From assembly GCA_008694505.1 (NCBI GenBank), contig VZDJ01007749.1, positions 7,960,240 through 8,024,239 on the forward strand: a stretch of 64,000 nt of DNA, read 5' to 3'. Under the pieces are notes generated by a model that worked only from the letters and a program-made list of their open reading frames with translations, had not been told where the DNA came from and ran no database searches. The position numbers were made by a program, and so were the translations under genes. This DNA comes from Cyanoderma ruficeps. Its lineage: Eukaryota; Chordata; Aves; Passeriformes; Timaliidae. Below, piece after piece: positions 23,000 to 35,949 of the stretch (position 1 is its first letter; every line of letters starts with the position of its first letter).

Positions 23000-23480
23000 G
23001 CCCATGGAAAGATTTGTATTGATCTGCTGAATCTTGGATCTGACTCTAATTATGCTTGTGTAAATTTGGAGTTACGTCACTGAGGTTAATGGTATAATAA
23101 CTATATTAGATTAATTCGAATATTCATATTCAGGCGCTGAATTAGTCTGATTTGTAGTTTAGTTGTGATGTCCATAGAAGCAAGTTGTAGTTTTAACGCA
23201 ATTTAGAAATCATAATTTAATTAAAAATATTTACTAACCTAATTATTTCTATACCAGACATCTCTTTGAAGTAATTATAATGATACATTTTAATCTGATG
23301 TTATCTGTATTCTGCCAGGGATTTTTCAATGGGCATAATTTGGATAAATATCAAGCACTCCAAATGCATTTGAATTCAGCCCAGGTCAATAATGGTATTA
23401 CTGTCTGAAGGCCCTCGATGGGTTTAGTCAGATGAGCTGGTGAGCTTATTACACTTTTGACAGCACTTAGATGGTCTGAT
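23000..23480. promoter_or_regulatory. Possible conserved enhancer block rich in palindromes
   Basis: The block is AT-rich with repeated homeobox cores (TAATTA, TTAATT, AATTAT). It contains the perfect palindrome ATTCAG-GCG-CTGAAT (23128-23142) and the 12-bp perfect palindrome CAAATGCATTTG (23361-23372). It has no repeat or coding features. This is the pattern expected of a developmental enhancer, inferred from sequence texture only. Confidence 0.35.
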
Positions 23481-26400
23481 GTCAGATACCAGCATCACAG
23501 TTCAGGTAGGTGGAAGAATTGCTGTGAAAAGGTGCCTTTAGGGAGGCACACCTGAGGCTTTTGTATAAAAACTGAAATTCATTCCTAGTCTTTGAAGTGA
23601 TCTGAGCTAAGGTTTGGGGTTACCATGCATGAGACAAAACTTGAGTCCCACACATGTTTTTGATTTCTTTTCAAAGCACCCCACCCTTCATGGTTGGCTG
23701 CCAGCTTTTCACCTGCATGAAGTTCCACTTACATCAAAACTAAAGAGAAGGAGGAGGGGAAAAAAAAAATCCCAACAATCCAACAATTAGCCATTCCCTC
23801 CAGATCTTAGAAATGCTATGTAAGTTCACCATCTCTTAAGATCATTCAAAACATGAAAAACACTACTTTTTAAAACTACATTTAAAAATTCTTCCACTGT
23901 CTCTTAAATTTTTTTCAACCCTTTTCTCTGTTAGCAGATGCATGAAAGAGTAAAGGGCTCTGGTTTTCTCTGCTGTGGATAATGAGTGGATTGTGGGCAG
24001 AAGTGAAAGGCAGCACCTGGGCTGCTCCTGAGAAGAGGGACAACACTAAGCAAGATAATAGAGATAGTTTTGTTATGTAGTGATGGGAGTGAAGGCTCGA
24101 TCCCCTTTTCTGTGTCAGATTACTGTGAAAACAGTAAATTTGTATCCATGAATAGAGTCACGGTCTGAGCTCATCTCCAGGAAAGTAAAAGAGGGATCAG
24201 GAAGAGTGTTGATGTTTACTGCTATGAAATTACAGCCAACCACCTAAAAGGGATTTCAGTCAAAAGTGGGCTAAAGTGAAGTGGAAAAGGTAGAACATAT
24301 CGGTATGTTACTCTTTTTTTCTGTATTGTGGTTTTGTGTTGAATGAACTTTTAAAAAAACTATATATTTTGAGATGTGATTAGTGGTGAATGTCAGTGAA
24401 ATTTATTGTACTGTTAAAATCCTATTGAGTCTTTGTTTATGAAATGTATTTTCCTGCATTTGAGGTTTAGGGAGGCTTGATAATGAGGCTGTGAAGATTC
24501 ATGGCCCCTTTTCTGCAGCTTAATTTAGGCTCTATATCAAATATGTAAAAGAACATTATATCTTCCTGCAGCCTGTGTGTGTGATACATTTTGTATTATT
24601 TCCCTGCCAATGTTATTTCTTTTACAAATGCAGAGATGGAAAATGGTGACAAACTGACAAGCTTTCTGTTATTTTCTGGGCTAGGAAGAGTAAATCTGAA
24701 AGCTGCTGTGGTTACAAGTTTTATTAAGGTGAGACATATGCCCATGGTCGCATGTTCGCTGAAGATTGCATTATTCTTGATTTAAAGAGCTAGTGGGCAG
24801 GCAGCAGTGCAGTTTGTGAAGGGAGATCCAGGGGCCCACTGTCTCTGCTGCCAGCTGAGACCTTCCCCCTTGCAGGGCAGGACACCTGAAGATAAACGTC
24901 CCCGTTGGAAAGCGGCATGGTGCCCCCAGCCATATGGCAGTGACCTGGCAGCCAGCTTTATTTAGCTGTAGAGGTGTAGCTGAGGGATACTCTCGTCCTT
25001 GACTGTAATGAGCTTGGGAGGACGGTGATTACCGGGGAAAGGTGTGACTTAGATTTCCACAGAGTTGGTTGATCTCCTCCTAGTTCTGCTGATTCTCCGT
25101 GCTGCCATCTGTCAGTGCAGAGAGGCTCACACGTGGTAGGATTGGTCCCCGGGTGATTTTGGTCTGATGCTCCAACATAGCACATCTCTTCCAGGGAGGT
25201 GTTGCTGCACCTGATTTAGGGAAACACCATAATTTAGGAGTTCCATAATTTAGGAGGATCTTTAATGGAAGTTTTCCTTGTACAGTGGATTATTTCCCTC
25301 TCAATGCTCAAATCCTGCCCAAGATCCAGATTCACCAAGGGCCATACGTAGGTGTCTCTGGACACAGTGGCTGACAATTCTTCAAATATCCTTTTTACTA
25401 ACTTGGCCAAATGACTGTCTCTGGCCACAAGTGGGAGAAAGGTTTCTGAGGGATGGGTATGTAGGATGAGTAGGGCAAGATGTTTCCATTTGTTACAGGT
25501 GCATCCTTAAGCACAAGAGAAGGGCATTGTTTCCTGCACATGTCAGTGTAATTGAAATTAGAACCCTGCCCCAGCAGTCTGTAAAGAAACTGATAAAGAT
25601 CAATTTTGTTACCAAAAACTGAAATACCACAAATTGACCTCCTCTTGCTTACACAATAGAAACTCTGAGTAATCCCACTGAAGGCTGGGGAGTGACATTT
25701 GTAAAATTCTTGTTCTCTGGTCAAACCCCAAAGCCTTTCCAAGTGAAAGGTTTCATTTGCTGGCATCTTTCAGATTGATAGGAGCAGTTAGGGAATGAAT
25801 CCATCAACTCCATCTCTGAGATCTCCAGAAGCAGCGCGTCCCTGGTTTGAATTGCTCTGAGTTATGTCTTTGCATCCTACCTCTGCTATGTTTGAGATGT
25901 TGTTTAGCCAGAAAAAAACCACCAAATCTTTAGGGCCAAGCTTTCCTTTCAGCTGTGTCCTGGGATGTCAAGAGAACAAAGCTCTGTTTATTGTTCCTCA
26001 TTCAGGATGCGTAGCATAGCATTATAATACTCAAACAATATTCATTAGGCAAAACAATTGCAATAATTATCTTATAAAAAGTCAGGCAGGGTAATTTCTT
26101 TTAAAATGAGGATTATCTCCAGAGGAGATTCTGCTCCATTTTTGTTTTTGTTTGTTTATTTTTGGCTGAATGGTTTTAAATAGAAATTACTTTGGTGTCA
26201 ATGACCTCTGGGTTCAATTGAATTAAGACATTTAAATGAAGCTTAAGCAATATTGGTATTTTCTGGGAGGTAGAAAATGGTGTATGGGTAGCATGCTGCA
26301 AATTTTGTAATAAAGCAGTGGCCAAAAATCAAATGGTAGAGTGGTTTAAAGCATTTCAGTAAGGCCCTTGAAATTTGGAAAATGATATCTTATCCTTAGC

Positions 26401-27800
26401 CATCCTCAGGATTTTGATGTTTTGTAATATGATTGAGATTTTTTTTGTTCATCTGTGGGGACTCATACAGGGCATGAAAAACAGCAATACCGTTGCTCCT
26501 CCTTAATTTCTTTTGCTTCTTGCTTCTAATGTCATTCCCAAATATTAGAAAAATCCTGTACCTGGGTCTTATTATACATGATTAGCACAGAAGGACATGT
26601 CAGTAGCTAAGTATTTAAAAAATCAGTCATTTTTACTGGACACCGTGATAAATTATCCTTCAAAAATCAGGAGCATTTCTAGCAAGCCAAGGTGCTCCTT
26701 CTTTGGATTCAGTACAGTAGTTTCCAGAAGACACCAATAGTACTGTGAGATTAATTCAACACTTGGATGCAGCTTCATTGATCTTTCTGATGTCATCGCC
26801 TTAAATTATTATAGGGTAAACTAAAAAACAAATCTAGAATATGTATGGACAAGAGCATCACCCAGGAGTATTTCTCCTCATTCTAATAATGACTTAATAG
26901 ACCAAATCTTTGCTTTGAGAAATCCAACTTTATTTCAGCTTTCAAAAGATGGAAATCTGTTTTTTAATTTTAAATGTGAAGGGGGTGGGTTGTAGTAGGA
27001 GGATTGATCACTGACAGAGAAGGCTGGGAGCCAATCTGATCATATACTCTCATATTCAAATTCATGAATAATTTTCACTTGTACGAATTGCTCAATGGAG
27101 TCCGTAGCACTTCTTATGTGAGACAGGATCACTCATGCAAATAAAGGTTTACAGGATGAGGATCTAGGTTGTGTTATTACAGGGTCATTTCCTGACACAG
27201 TCTTGCCTTTTTTACTTCTTACTAATTTTGTGGGTTGTATTATTCTGGCAGAGGAGGTTGTTGCATCATTAGTAATGGAGCTTATTATTGTCTTTAATAT
27301 TTGAATTATGTCTGAAAAAGCTTGAAGGTGTATCCATTTCTTTAAGAGCAATAACATTAAAAGATGCTACAGTCTTTGAGTTATACTATGTATAATTTTA
27401 AAATAATTCTGGCATTTTTCCCCTCTGGCAATTGAAGCCTTTAACCTTACAGGACTCTAATTCACAGTGACACCAGAGTCTTTTCAAAGGCAACATTACT
27501 ATGTGTCTGATACTGAAATGGCACATTCAAAAATAAGCAGAAAGTAATTAAGAAACAAAATTATTACAATAGGGCAGACCTGACTTGGAGACCAAGGGCC
27601 ATGTTCTGCTTGCTTTGCTTGAACAAGGAGTCCCACTGCATCTCGTTCAGATGTGCAGCACTAGCATAAACCCAGGAAAAACCTCCCATGAAGTCACCAT
27701 TGTAACCAAGGCTGGAATCTGAGACAGAATTATGCATGTGTATGTAGAGGGAGGAAGAGATTGTACAAAATATGCATTTAATTTGAATATGTATAGGAAG
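23480..27800. other. Unique non-coding DNA, no gene seen
   Basis: The short open frames on both strands are unrecognised. No interspersed repeat, motif cluster or RNA gene was identified. Confidence 0.6.
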
Positions 27801-27814
27801 TGAATGAAAGTGTT

Positions 27815-27882
27815 GGGCCAAATCCTGCTCTCACTTACATTAATGCAGCCCCACAACGTCTGCTGAGGGTAGAATTTGATCT
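27815..27882. mobile_element. Short palindromic MITE remnant
   Basis: The left end GGGCCAAATCCTGCTCTCA and the right end TGAGGGTAGAATTTGATCT are imperfect inverted repeats of each other. The left end matches the start of small palindromic DNA-transposon elements that are abundant in turtles and crocodilians and present as old copies in birds. The internal part is short and decayed. Confidence 0.55.
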
Positions 27883-27889
27883 GACATTA

Positions 27890-28290
27890 GCACAAACTAA
27901 CTTTTACATTTGCCAGATTCTTATTTGCTCACAGCATGTGGCCAGCCAGAAATATAAATAAATCAAATCTGTTTCTAGGAAAATTCCAGCAACCCTTTGA
28001 AACTTTCCTTCTTTGCATTACAAGAAAAGAAGGGGTAGAAAAAAGGGGAGAGGATGGAGGGTTACATAAATGAGAGCAGGTGCGGTCGTGCAGAAGTAAC
28101 TATTCAGCATATGTAAGTGCAGTTGGAAAATCATTGTCTTGCAGAGAATACTTGAAATTGGTCCCTAATGGCCTTGGTTTTTGTCATATGGTCTTGATTA
28201 TCAGGCTAAAATTGCATTGCCGATGCCTTTAGTGTGAACGAGATGGATGAATAATTATTACGTGCGCTGAATACCTCTCTGCGAGGAGGA
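27890..28290. promoter_or_regulatory. Possible conserved non-coding block
   Basis: The block carries no repeat signature. Near 28240-28300 it contains GATGAATAATTATTACGTGCG, with a TAATTA homeobox core, and elsewhere TATAAATAAATCAAATC. Conservation is suspected from texture and not tested. Confidence 0.25.
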
Positions 28291-29680
28291 ACCAGGACAT
28301 CCCCTGGTCACCACAGCTACCATTTCACCTTGCTGTCAAGAAAACTGCAAGTGCCCAATTCATCACTTCCTTATTGTTCTTAAAATATATGTTTGTAGTA
28401 ATAAGTGCTCATACCTGCACTAAGAATGAGCAGTGCAAAACCTCTGCGTTGTGAGGAATAGCTGCGAGACTAGTTATTTTTGGGACTCGGGGTGTGCAAG
28501 CCCTAAGTGCCTTATCCTGTTTGTAAAGATCTTGCTTCATCTTTGTGTTCGTGCAGATCTCTGTGACTATATTAAGGACCGAAATGAATTTCTAGTAAAT
28601 AAAACAAGCATGTACAAGATACCCCAAATTAGTTTTGGCATCTGTTCAGAAATTAGTTGACATCTTTTTCCATTTTAGCTGTTAAAAAAGGGGCTGTCAT
28701 GCTGCCTTACTTCCCTCTGCCTACCTTTGTCTCCATTACTAGTTACTAACACAGTAACAGAAGTGGTCATAATGGGGTTAACAGGAATCTTATTACTAGC
28801 ACTGGGGCTCTGTTGTATAGAAAAGATCACTCCACTCCCCAATGGCCCCTCCACAGAAAGGGAGAGGTGATGATGGTAAGGTTCAGAACAACTCCAAGAT
28901 CCATGAGCAGGGGCACATTGCTTGGTCATCACCTGGATATTTACCTTAACTCATGGCTGAGTGTGACTACTGCTCACTCTCTGTGCAATCCTTTGCAATG
29001 CTGGCAATTAGCTGTGGGATCCACTGGTTCCTAAATGATGCAAGTTGAGCCACAAATAGAGCACAACAGCCTGCGTTTCCTCTTGGCATCTGATCAGAAG
29101 GATTGCATGTGTGCAGGGTACAAGTGTTTCAGGACATGATTTCTGGTGTCTGCAGGTTTTTCTAATTAATTGTGTGTTGCTATTTGCCATTTAAACTCTA
29201 ATGAAATGCCTAAAACCAGTTTTGATTAAATAATCAGACAATCACCCCAACTATTCAAATCTACTGATTATCTCCTACCAGTTGTTTCAGCAGTGACTGC
29301 CTATTGCGTACCTAAAAAATGTGTGTAGGTTACATTTGAAGAAAAGAAAGAAAAAGGTAATAAAAAAATCACATATAAGAGAATGGATTTTAACCATGGT
29401 TTAGTATCTTCTATCAAATTCTCCAAATACTCTTCTTGCATGACTAAATTAATCGTTGCGAAACATTTCCCTTGAACTTACATGTTCTTTTATACCTGCA
29501 ATACAGATGTCTGTACTCAAGAGTGCTGCATCCCTGCACTCACAAAAATGTGTAGTTAAGTTAAATATGATCCAGTGATCAGGATGATGACCGATCAAAT
29601 TAACATCTGAATTAAACCTGAAGAGAAGACTGAAATAAAGCACAAGCTGCTAGTTTCAATTTTCATTTTTGTCTCATTAG

Positions 29681-29704
29681 CTATCCCAAGTTGTCTAGCC
29701 CAAG
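29681..29704 (+). other. Candidate microexon, 24 nt
   Basis: A long pyrimidine-rich acceptor (TTTTCATTTTTGTCTCATTAG) and the donor CCAAG|GTAAGG enclose 24 nt, a multiple of three. One frame contains a stop (TAG); another is open and would encode YPKLSSP plus a partial codon. Small in-frame microexons of this type occur in neuronal genes. No host gene is identified. Confidence 0.25.
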
Positions 29705-29744
29705 GTAAGGTGGATTTCTTGTTCCCCAGAGTACCAAAAATACC

Positions 29745-29830
29745 TGAGGAAAAGCCAAGTGACCTACCTAAAGTGCCTAAGTGCCAGAGCAGGATGTGAG
29801 GATTAGGACTTCAGCCAAGCTGCTGTGTAA
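29745..29830 (+). mobile_element. MIR-like ancient SINE fragment
   Basis: GAAAAGCCAAGTGACCTACC, then AAGTGCCAGAGCAGGATGTG and AGGACTTCAGCCAAGCTGCT, parallel the MIR series gttaagtgacttgccc, agtggcagagctggga and acccaggtctcctgactc. It is diverged and partial. Confidence 0.45.
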
Positions 29831-32009
29831 CCCATGAGCGTTTGCAGCAAACTTTGGGTAGCAGCCTGCCCCCCTTGTCTTTCTAAACCTGATATGACAG
29901 GCATTGCTCAAGTGGAACTGAAGCACTGACTAATCAAATCACATGAAGGAAGATCTGATGGTGAAAACCAGATGTTCTGATTTTTTTGGAGATGTAGTCT
30001 AACCACTCAGGTAGGCTTCAATTGGTCTGAATCTCCTCCACAGCACCTCATTGATTTCTGTTAATATTGATTTGCATTGGAGCAGCTTCTGGTTTTTCTG
30101 AAGTACCACTTTAAATGGCTTAATCTGTTCAGATAGTGGACATCAGGCTTAATCTGGGACTGTGATGGAAGGTTTTTGAGATTGGAGGTTTTGGCTCTCA
30201 CAAAGGTCTCGGACTCCTTCTGTGTCATGCAGTGTTACAAAAGGTCATGCATTTCATAATGTTCTCCCCTGCAATCACTGAGCTACTGGAGGGTGTTGCC
30301 AGAGGTCACAGCTATGAGGGTGTCAGGAGTTCCTGGCTGTCCACACATGTGGCTTCCTGGACAGGCTAATTCAAACCGTGCCTCTTGGTAAAAATTATTG
30401 GAGCCATCCTGCTATGAATTCCAACCATAGACATCTGGGATATTATTGTGTCAAAGGATGCTATTGATAATAATAATAAAAAAAAGACATAACAAACAAC
30501 ATAAAAAACCTAGATGCTAAAATTTGGTAGTTTATCATGTCTCAGGGTTTTCTTTTAACTTTCTTCTCTAATTGAAAAAGCTAAATTGATTGAAGCATTT
30601 GAGCCCTGATTTAGCTTTTAAAAAAAGAAGCAGAATCTAAAAATGGCTCAGCGAAGCAACTGAAATGCTATCACAAGCTCTTGAGATCGATAAGCTAGGG
30701 GAAAAAAAGGAAGAAGAAAAGTTTTTGAGTGACAGTGTAAAAATGGGAAATTTAAATACATCTATATCATTGCATTTTGCTCCATTGTGGATTGCATAAA
30801 ATACACTTTGGCAGTTTGTTTTCATGCAGTCTAGAAGGTGATCTGTTAGTAACACTGAATTTGTGTTTATGTTCCAAATTGTAAACTATATTTATAGCAA
30901 TATTTCTATATTAAGGTATTAATGCCAGAAGTGCTACCTAAGCTTAACTTTACCAATATAACTCAAAATGTAGTTTGTAGCACTATAAATAGTAACATTG
31001 ATATTGACACTTACAGCAGCATCTAAGTCCCTGGAAAGCTGTTTCTGATGCTAAATGAAAATGCAGGGAGCATTTATACATACCAGGGAGTACAAATAGT
31101 ACTTCGTGGTTCTCATTGTTGAAATTCCCTTGTGCTAAAGGGTATTTAAATATTTAGTGGCATTGCCAAATATTCCAATTTTTAAAACAGTGTTTGCATG
31201 TATATTAGATACATGTTATTACTACTTATAATAATGCTAACCTCATGAATAAAAATATTAAACAACAGGCATAATGGCTGTAACCTGTAGTTGGAGACTG
31301 ATCGTTAATGATGGTCTTTCACTTTGTTCTTTGCCTGGTTTTTTTGAGTCTTCTGGGTTTTTACTAGAGGTCTTCTCACATCTCTGAAATGTCTGGAAAT
31401 TACAACCACAGCTGTTGACTTCCCCAAACCCTCCTTTAATTGAAGGGTCTGTGATACGGAGCCACTCAATGGCTTCATCTCTCCTCCTGAAGCACACACT
31501 GCAAGCTGCTGCATGCAGAACTTTCCCTTGTTTAAAGAAAGAAGGAGCAAGGGGGGTCATCAATTCATCAAAATTCTGATTTTGACTGTTCCAAAAGTAA
31601 TAAAAAGTTAATCCATTTTATTCCATACTTTTAATTTAGAATAACATCTGACAGGTTTCATTTAAGAAGTTTTTAATTGACTTTTCTCTCATTTTAGGCA
31701 TTAGCTAAAAATTGTCACTCTGGACCTCAGAAACGCAAATCCAATTCCTTTTTCTTTCTTGGAGGTCTTGAGCTATGTTCTCAAGAGAAAACCCAATGCA
31801 CTGTGTGTCTGAAAAGGAAAATTTCTGAAGATTGCATATAACAATCTATCCAACATGCAACTGCTAAAAAAAGTATCTGCTGAAATGCAAAATTAATTAT
31901 TCTCTGTCTTTTGTGCTGACATTTTTACTTGCAGTTTGTGGCATAAAAGGGTTTACGTAATTTTTGGCTGCATTACACATGCTGAGTATGACAAGGATGA
32001 TGTTTTGTG

Positions 32010-32130
32010 GTTTAGAGTTCTAGGTTTTATTCTCAGCACTCCTAAAGAAACACTGTTCAAGTACGGACAAGTTTATTTACTGTCTTGTTTTCCTCATTTC
32101 TAAATTAGCTGTGATTGTTTCCTTTGATGA
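32010..32130 (-). mobile_element. MIR-like ancient SINE fragment
   Basis: Reading the plus strand, TTTAGAGTTCTAGGTTTTATT, CTCAGCACTCC, ACAAGTTTATTTACTGTC and TGTTTTCCTCATTTCTAAAT follow the reverse complement of MIR: gagtcctgggttcaaatcc, ggctctgcc, gggcaagtcacttaacctc and cagtttcctcatctgtaaaat. Order and spacing are good despite divergence. Confidence 0.55.
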
Positions 32131-33795
32131 TACCTTACATAAGCCTTATGTATTTTGGATTAGTGTGGGCCTCATGAGAGGTGCTTCAAAGTAGAAACTA
32201 TTTTATCTAAGGTGGATATGTTTATTATGTGTGCATGATGTGAATGTGTACTTACGAATGTGTTTTGTGTTAGAAGCATTAGATACATTACAAGCCTATC
32301 TAGGTTTATGATGCATGTATACTATAGTAAAGAAAACCAAATGAAATTCCTTTACTTGGATGATAAGTACCATGCCATAGTATTCCATTTTAAAAGGGTA
32401 TTTTGTCCACTTTGACAGATGTTTAAGGTAAGTATGTGAGCCAAGTTATACCCTCATAGAATATTGAGTACTCGTGTCAAACTGACTTTAGGTTTGTCTC
32501 ATACGAGTTTTGGTCCTTGGCATATTTATTCACTGGAGATGAGTAAGCACTGAAGGATGTGAATGTCCCACATTGACCTGAGAGAGGCATAGATCCCCCT
32601 GAGATTAAGAAATATGAGAGGATCCGCTCTCTGTAGATCTCCTGAAGTTCCTGCACTTGACTTTTTAAGTCTTTTGCTCTGGTCAGAGCATGTTTTTATC
32701 TGGTGAACAACAGGGATAATTCAGAGGGGATGCTGTATGTCAGTAGGATAGTGAACATGAGCAAATCAGCACAAAGATCTGGTAATATCTATGAAGCCAG
32801 GGCTGGTTGGTTTGGGTTCGTTGGGTTTTTTCCACTGGCTTATTTTAAAGGAGTGGTAAATAGCTGTTCAGTTTCATCAGTCGTGGTTCCCCATAATACA
32901 TCTGCTTAGGAGATTGGCAGCTGCTATTGTAAAGAGAGGTTGGAGCAAATGTTCCCTTTTTTCAGTCCAGATGAAAATGCCAGTGAAGAGCTCAACTTCA
33001 TAATTTTTTCATAGATCTACCTGTTGATATCTGGGATTCTACTTCACATTTTTATATTCTCAAATTAAATTCTCATTTTGGTCCACTAGAGCCCATGTTT
33101 GGTGTCCCTTTTTCTCATGTGAGTTGTGGCTTTCTCAAGTTTTTCCCGGAGAAGGTGACTGTAAGGTGGAAGATTTTGTCTGTTTTGGACACCAGTCAGT
33201 AAATGGTATGCCTTGTTGGAAGAGTATGTTACAATAAATGGGAAGACGGTTTGCAGTTTTATAGCTCTGTGCCTTTATCTGCTCAGGAAATAAGAGATTA
33301 GTGTATTAAACCACACTCTGAGAATGCAACCTGATTTTAGAGTATTGCACTTCTGCTTTGCATTTCATTTAAAATACCTTTTAAAACCGTTCATAGAGTA
33401 TTCATGAAACATCCTAACAAATACTCTCACCACAAGAACTTTCAAAAAAGTTAGGAATATGCTGTTTGGATTATTTAGGGTTTATTTTTTAAAATTCTTT
33501 TCCCCCTCTTTGGTTCTGTATTCCTCCATTTAATTAGATACCTCATCCTCCTTTCCTTCAGAATACTTTGCTTTTTTTCTGTCACAATTTGCGTTTTACT
33601 GGCTAATTTGAACTGTAGTTTTCTTTACAGTTAAAAAACCACCCCCATATATTCAGATTTGTGACTGTCATTAATGTATGAAAAATAAGATGGGGATATA
33701 AAACTACAAAAGCAAGAGAAAAGGACTGGTACCTGTACGTATGGCAACTGTGTCACAGCTCTCTTATTTATTCATCTGAATGATGGATAAATGGC

Positions 33796-34020
33796 AAAAC
33801 TCCCATTGATTTCAGTGGGAGCAGAAGTTAACTCGAAATGAGCAGCTTTCCTGTGCGCCTGATATTCTGAGGACTCAGGTGCTAATTTGCGAAGAAAGAT
33901 CAACACAGATGGGAAAAGTTATGGCGTGTGGAAGAATAGCTGGTTGAAATGCAGATCCACACAGTAAGGGCCTAATCTGCTCGATGCCACATACCGACTT
34001 CAATAAAAGTCAGGGCCCTT
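33796..34020. mobile_element. Palindromic MITE-like remnant
   Basis: The piece at 33800-33822 is a near-perfect palindrome, CTCCCATTGA and TCAGTGGGAG. The other piece begins AGGGCCTAATCTGC (about 33967) and ends AAGTCAGGGCCCTTGCAGGA (about 34003-34024). Both phrases are typical of the palindromic MITEs common in turtles and crocodilians. Whether they belong to one interrupted element or two is unclear. Confidence 0.45.
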
Positions 34021-35085
34021 GCAGGAATCCAAGCTAAATGCTAGTAAAAAATCCAGACAGAGGCTAGAGAAAACCCCTCACTGGTGTGAAATTGTGTGCA
34101 CATACAACCTTCCACAGACAGGTTTGTACATATGTTTTCCTTAGAATAAAACATTAATAAAAGGAAAATGGCATCCGGGAAGACAAAGCATCCAAGGCAA
34201 CCCATCTGCACTCTTGTCATATGATAGACTTGGACAAACCTAAAGCTGCCGATACAACTGCTCAAGAAGTATGCCAAGGGAGCAGATGCTACCTCTGCAA
34301 GGATATTTTCCAAAGTTTGGCATTCAGGATCTTGTGGTTACCATCCAGAGAGGAAGAGGTGAGGAGGAGAAGTGGAATGATGTTGCCTTGGCACCTCCTG
34401 GTGTCAGCCTTCTCATTCACTTGAGTTAGGCCTTTGCAGTTCTTTCTTTCTTGTTCTGCCTAAGTAAGGCATCTGAGGTGGAAGTTAAAAATGAAAGCAG
34501 CTGTGTATGAAAGCAGAACACTGTGAAACTTGATACTACCCTTAAAATATTTATTGAAAGGCAAATTCATGAATGTATTTAGATTTATGATGCATAATCA
34601 TGTTTGGGTTAGCAAAAGGCCCACAGAGGTACCGGATAAATCTGTGAGATCAGAAGCCAGCAGGGATTTGGTGAACTCAAGTGGTTGGAATAGGAGATTG
34701 TTATGGTTTTTAGCGAGCAGCCGGAAAGCAATGCCTCTGGAGAAGAGCAGGTCCTACAGCACCTTTGTTCCCTCAGAAGGCTGGGGCATCCCTGCAGGGC
34801 TCCTCATGGGTGCTGGGGGAGCCAGCGTCGGTGCAGTTGGTTCCATGAATGTCTGAGGAACAAGAAACTGCTTTTGTGTAGACTCTTGCTCATCAGCAAG
34901 ACCAGGCCATTCATAGTGAGCCACTGCAGCCTGTGCTGAGGCTGCTGTGGAACACGGTGTGGGAAATGGGAGAAGCAGGGGTTGCTGTGGTACCACTGCT
35001 AGCACCCAGTGGGGTAAGCTGGGCTTAGTGCTCTGTCCTGTGGTCAGCACCACCCACTGCCAATTGCAGATATTTCCCTTTAAAT
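34020..35085. other. Unique non-coding DNA upstream of the CR1
   Basis: The open frames (up to 108 codons on plus) are unrecognised, and the long minus-strand frame 34754-35236 runs antisense into the CR1. No gene or repeat is identified. Confidence 0.55.
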
Positions 35086-35655
35086 CCAGGGCAGCGTGGC
35101 TGGCAGGGCGAGGGAGAGGGTTCTGCCCCACTTGCAGTACTGCATGCAGCTCTGGGATCCTCAGTACAGGAAAGACATGGACCTGCTGGAGGGGGTCCAG
35201 AGAAGGGCCACAGAAATGATCAGGGGTCTGGAGCACATCTCCTGTGAGGACAAGATGAGAGAGTTGTGTTTGTTCAGCCTGGAGAAGAGGAAGCTCCAGG
35301 GAGATCTTACAGCATGTTTCAGTACTAAAGGGGGCCTTTAAGAAAGATAGACAAATGTTTTAGCAGGATGTGGTGTGATAGGACAAGAAGTAATGGCTTA
35401 CAATGAAAAGAGGGTCTATTTAGATGAGATACAAATAATTTTTTTGCAATGTGGGTGGTAAAACACTGGAACAAGTTCCCCAGAGAGGTGGTAGATGCCC
35501 CATGCCTGAAAACATTCAAGGTCAGATTGGATGGGGCTGTGAGCAACTTGATCTGGTTGAAGATGTCCTTGCTCATTGCAGAGGGGTTGGACTTGATGGC
35601 TTTTACATGTCCCTTCCAACCCAAACTAATCTGAGTCTATGATTCATGATCCACA
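35085..35655 (+). mobile_element. CR1 LINE, 5'-truncated 3' end
   Basis: The first part encodes the last segment of CR1 ORF2, the reverse-transcriptase C-terminus. The frame 35096-35341 reads HLQYCMQLWDPQ, then RKDMDLLEGVQRRATEMIRG, LEHISCEDKMRELCLFSLEK and a degraded end. The 3' UTR follows with the landmarks GTAATGGCTTA, AACACTGGAACAAGTTCCCC, CAGAGAGGTGGTAGATGCCC, GGTTGGACTTGATGG and TCCCTTCCAACCCAAACTAA. It finishes in the characteristic 3'-terminal repeat TCTATGATTCATGATC. CR1 copies are normally 5'-truncated, as here. The sense orientation, intact landmarks and low divergence make it clearly younger than the CR1 at 9.95 kb. It is non-autonomous and defective. Confidence 0.95.
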
Positions 35656-35949
35656 TCATGCTGACATTAGACCATATCCGTGAAAAGGTCCCTCTCTGAG
35701 CGGATCTGAGGAAACACAAACAAATCTGGCCAGTATTGGTCCCCATTTCCAAAGGTTTATAGTTTCTCTCAGGCTCATGCTGATAAATAATGTTCCAGCA
35801 ATTTCTTTGACAAGAGAAAATACTCCTTGAGGCCATGTTCACAGTTCTTATCAAACATACTTGTCTTTTGGGCTAAGCCTACTTTTAGGCTGCCAGCAGA
35901 AGAACAAGTAAGTGATGACCTTTGTTTTGTTTTGGGGTTGGAGCAGGGG

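Larger units (their letters stand above)
28290..33795. other. Unique non-coding DNA, no gene seen
   Basis: Holds MIR-like scraps (about 29745-29830 and 32010-32130) and a 24-nt exon-like segment (29681-29704). The remainder is AT-rich unique DNA, including a short AAT-repeat patch near 30466-30486. The open frames are short and unrecognised. Confidence 0.6.

Noticed and set aside
32401..32436. 9-nt microexon ATGTTTAAG between TTTGACAG and GTAAGTATG
   Set aside because: The donor is strong, but the acceptor tract is interrupted and nine bases give too little content to support an exon.
34754..35236. 160-codon minus-strand open frame
   Set aside because: Much of it is antisense to the CR1 reverse-transcriptase tail; no independent evidence of a gene.
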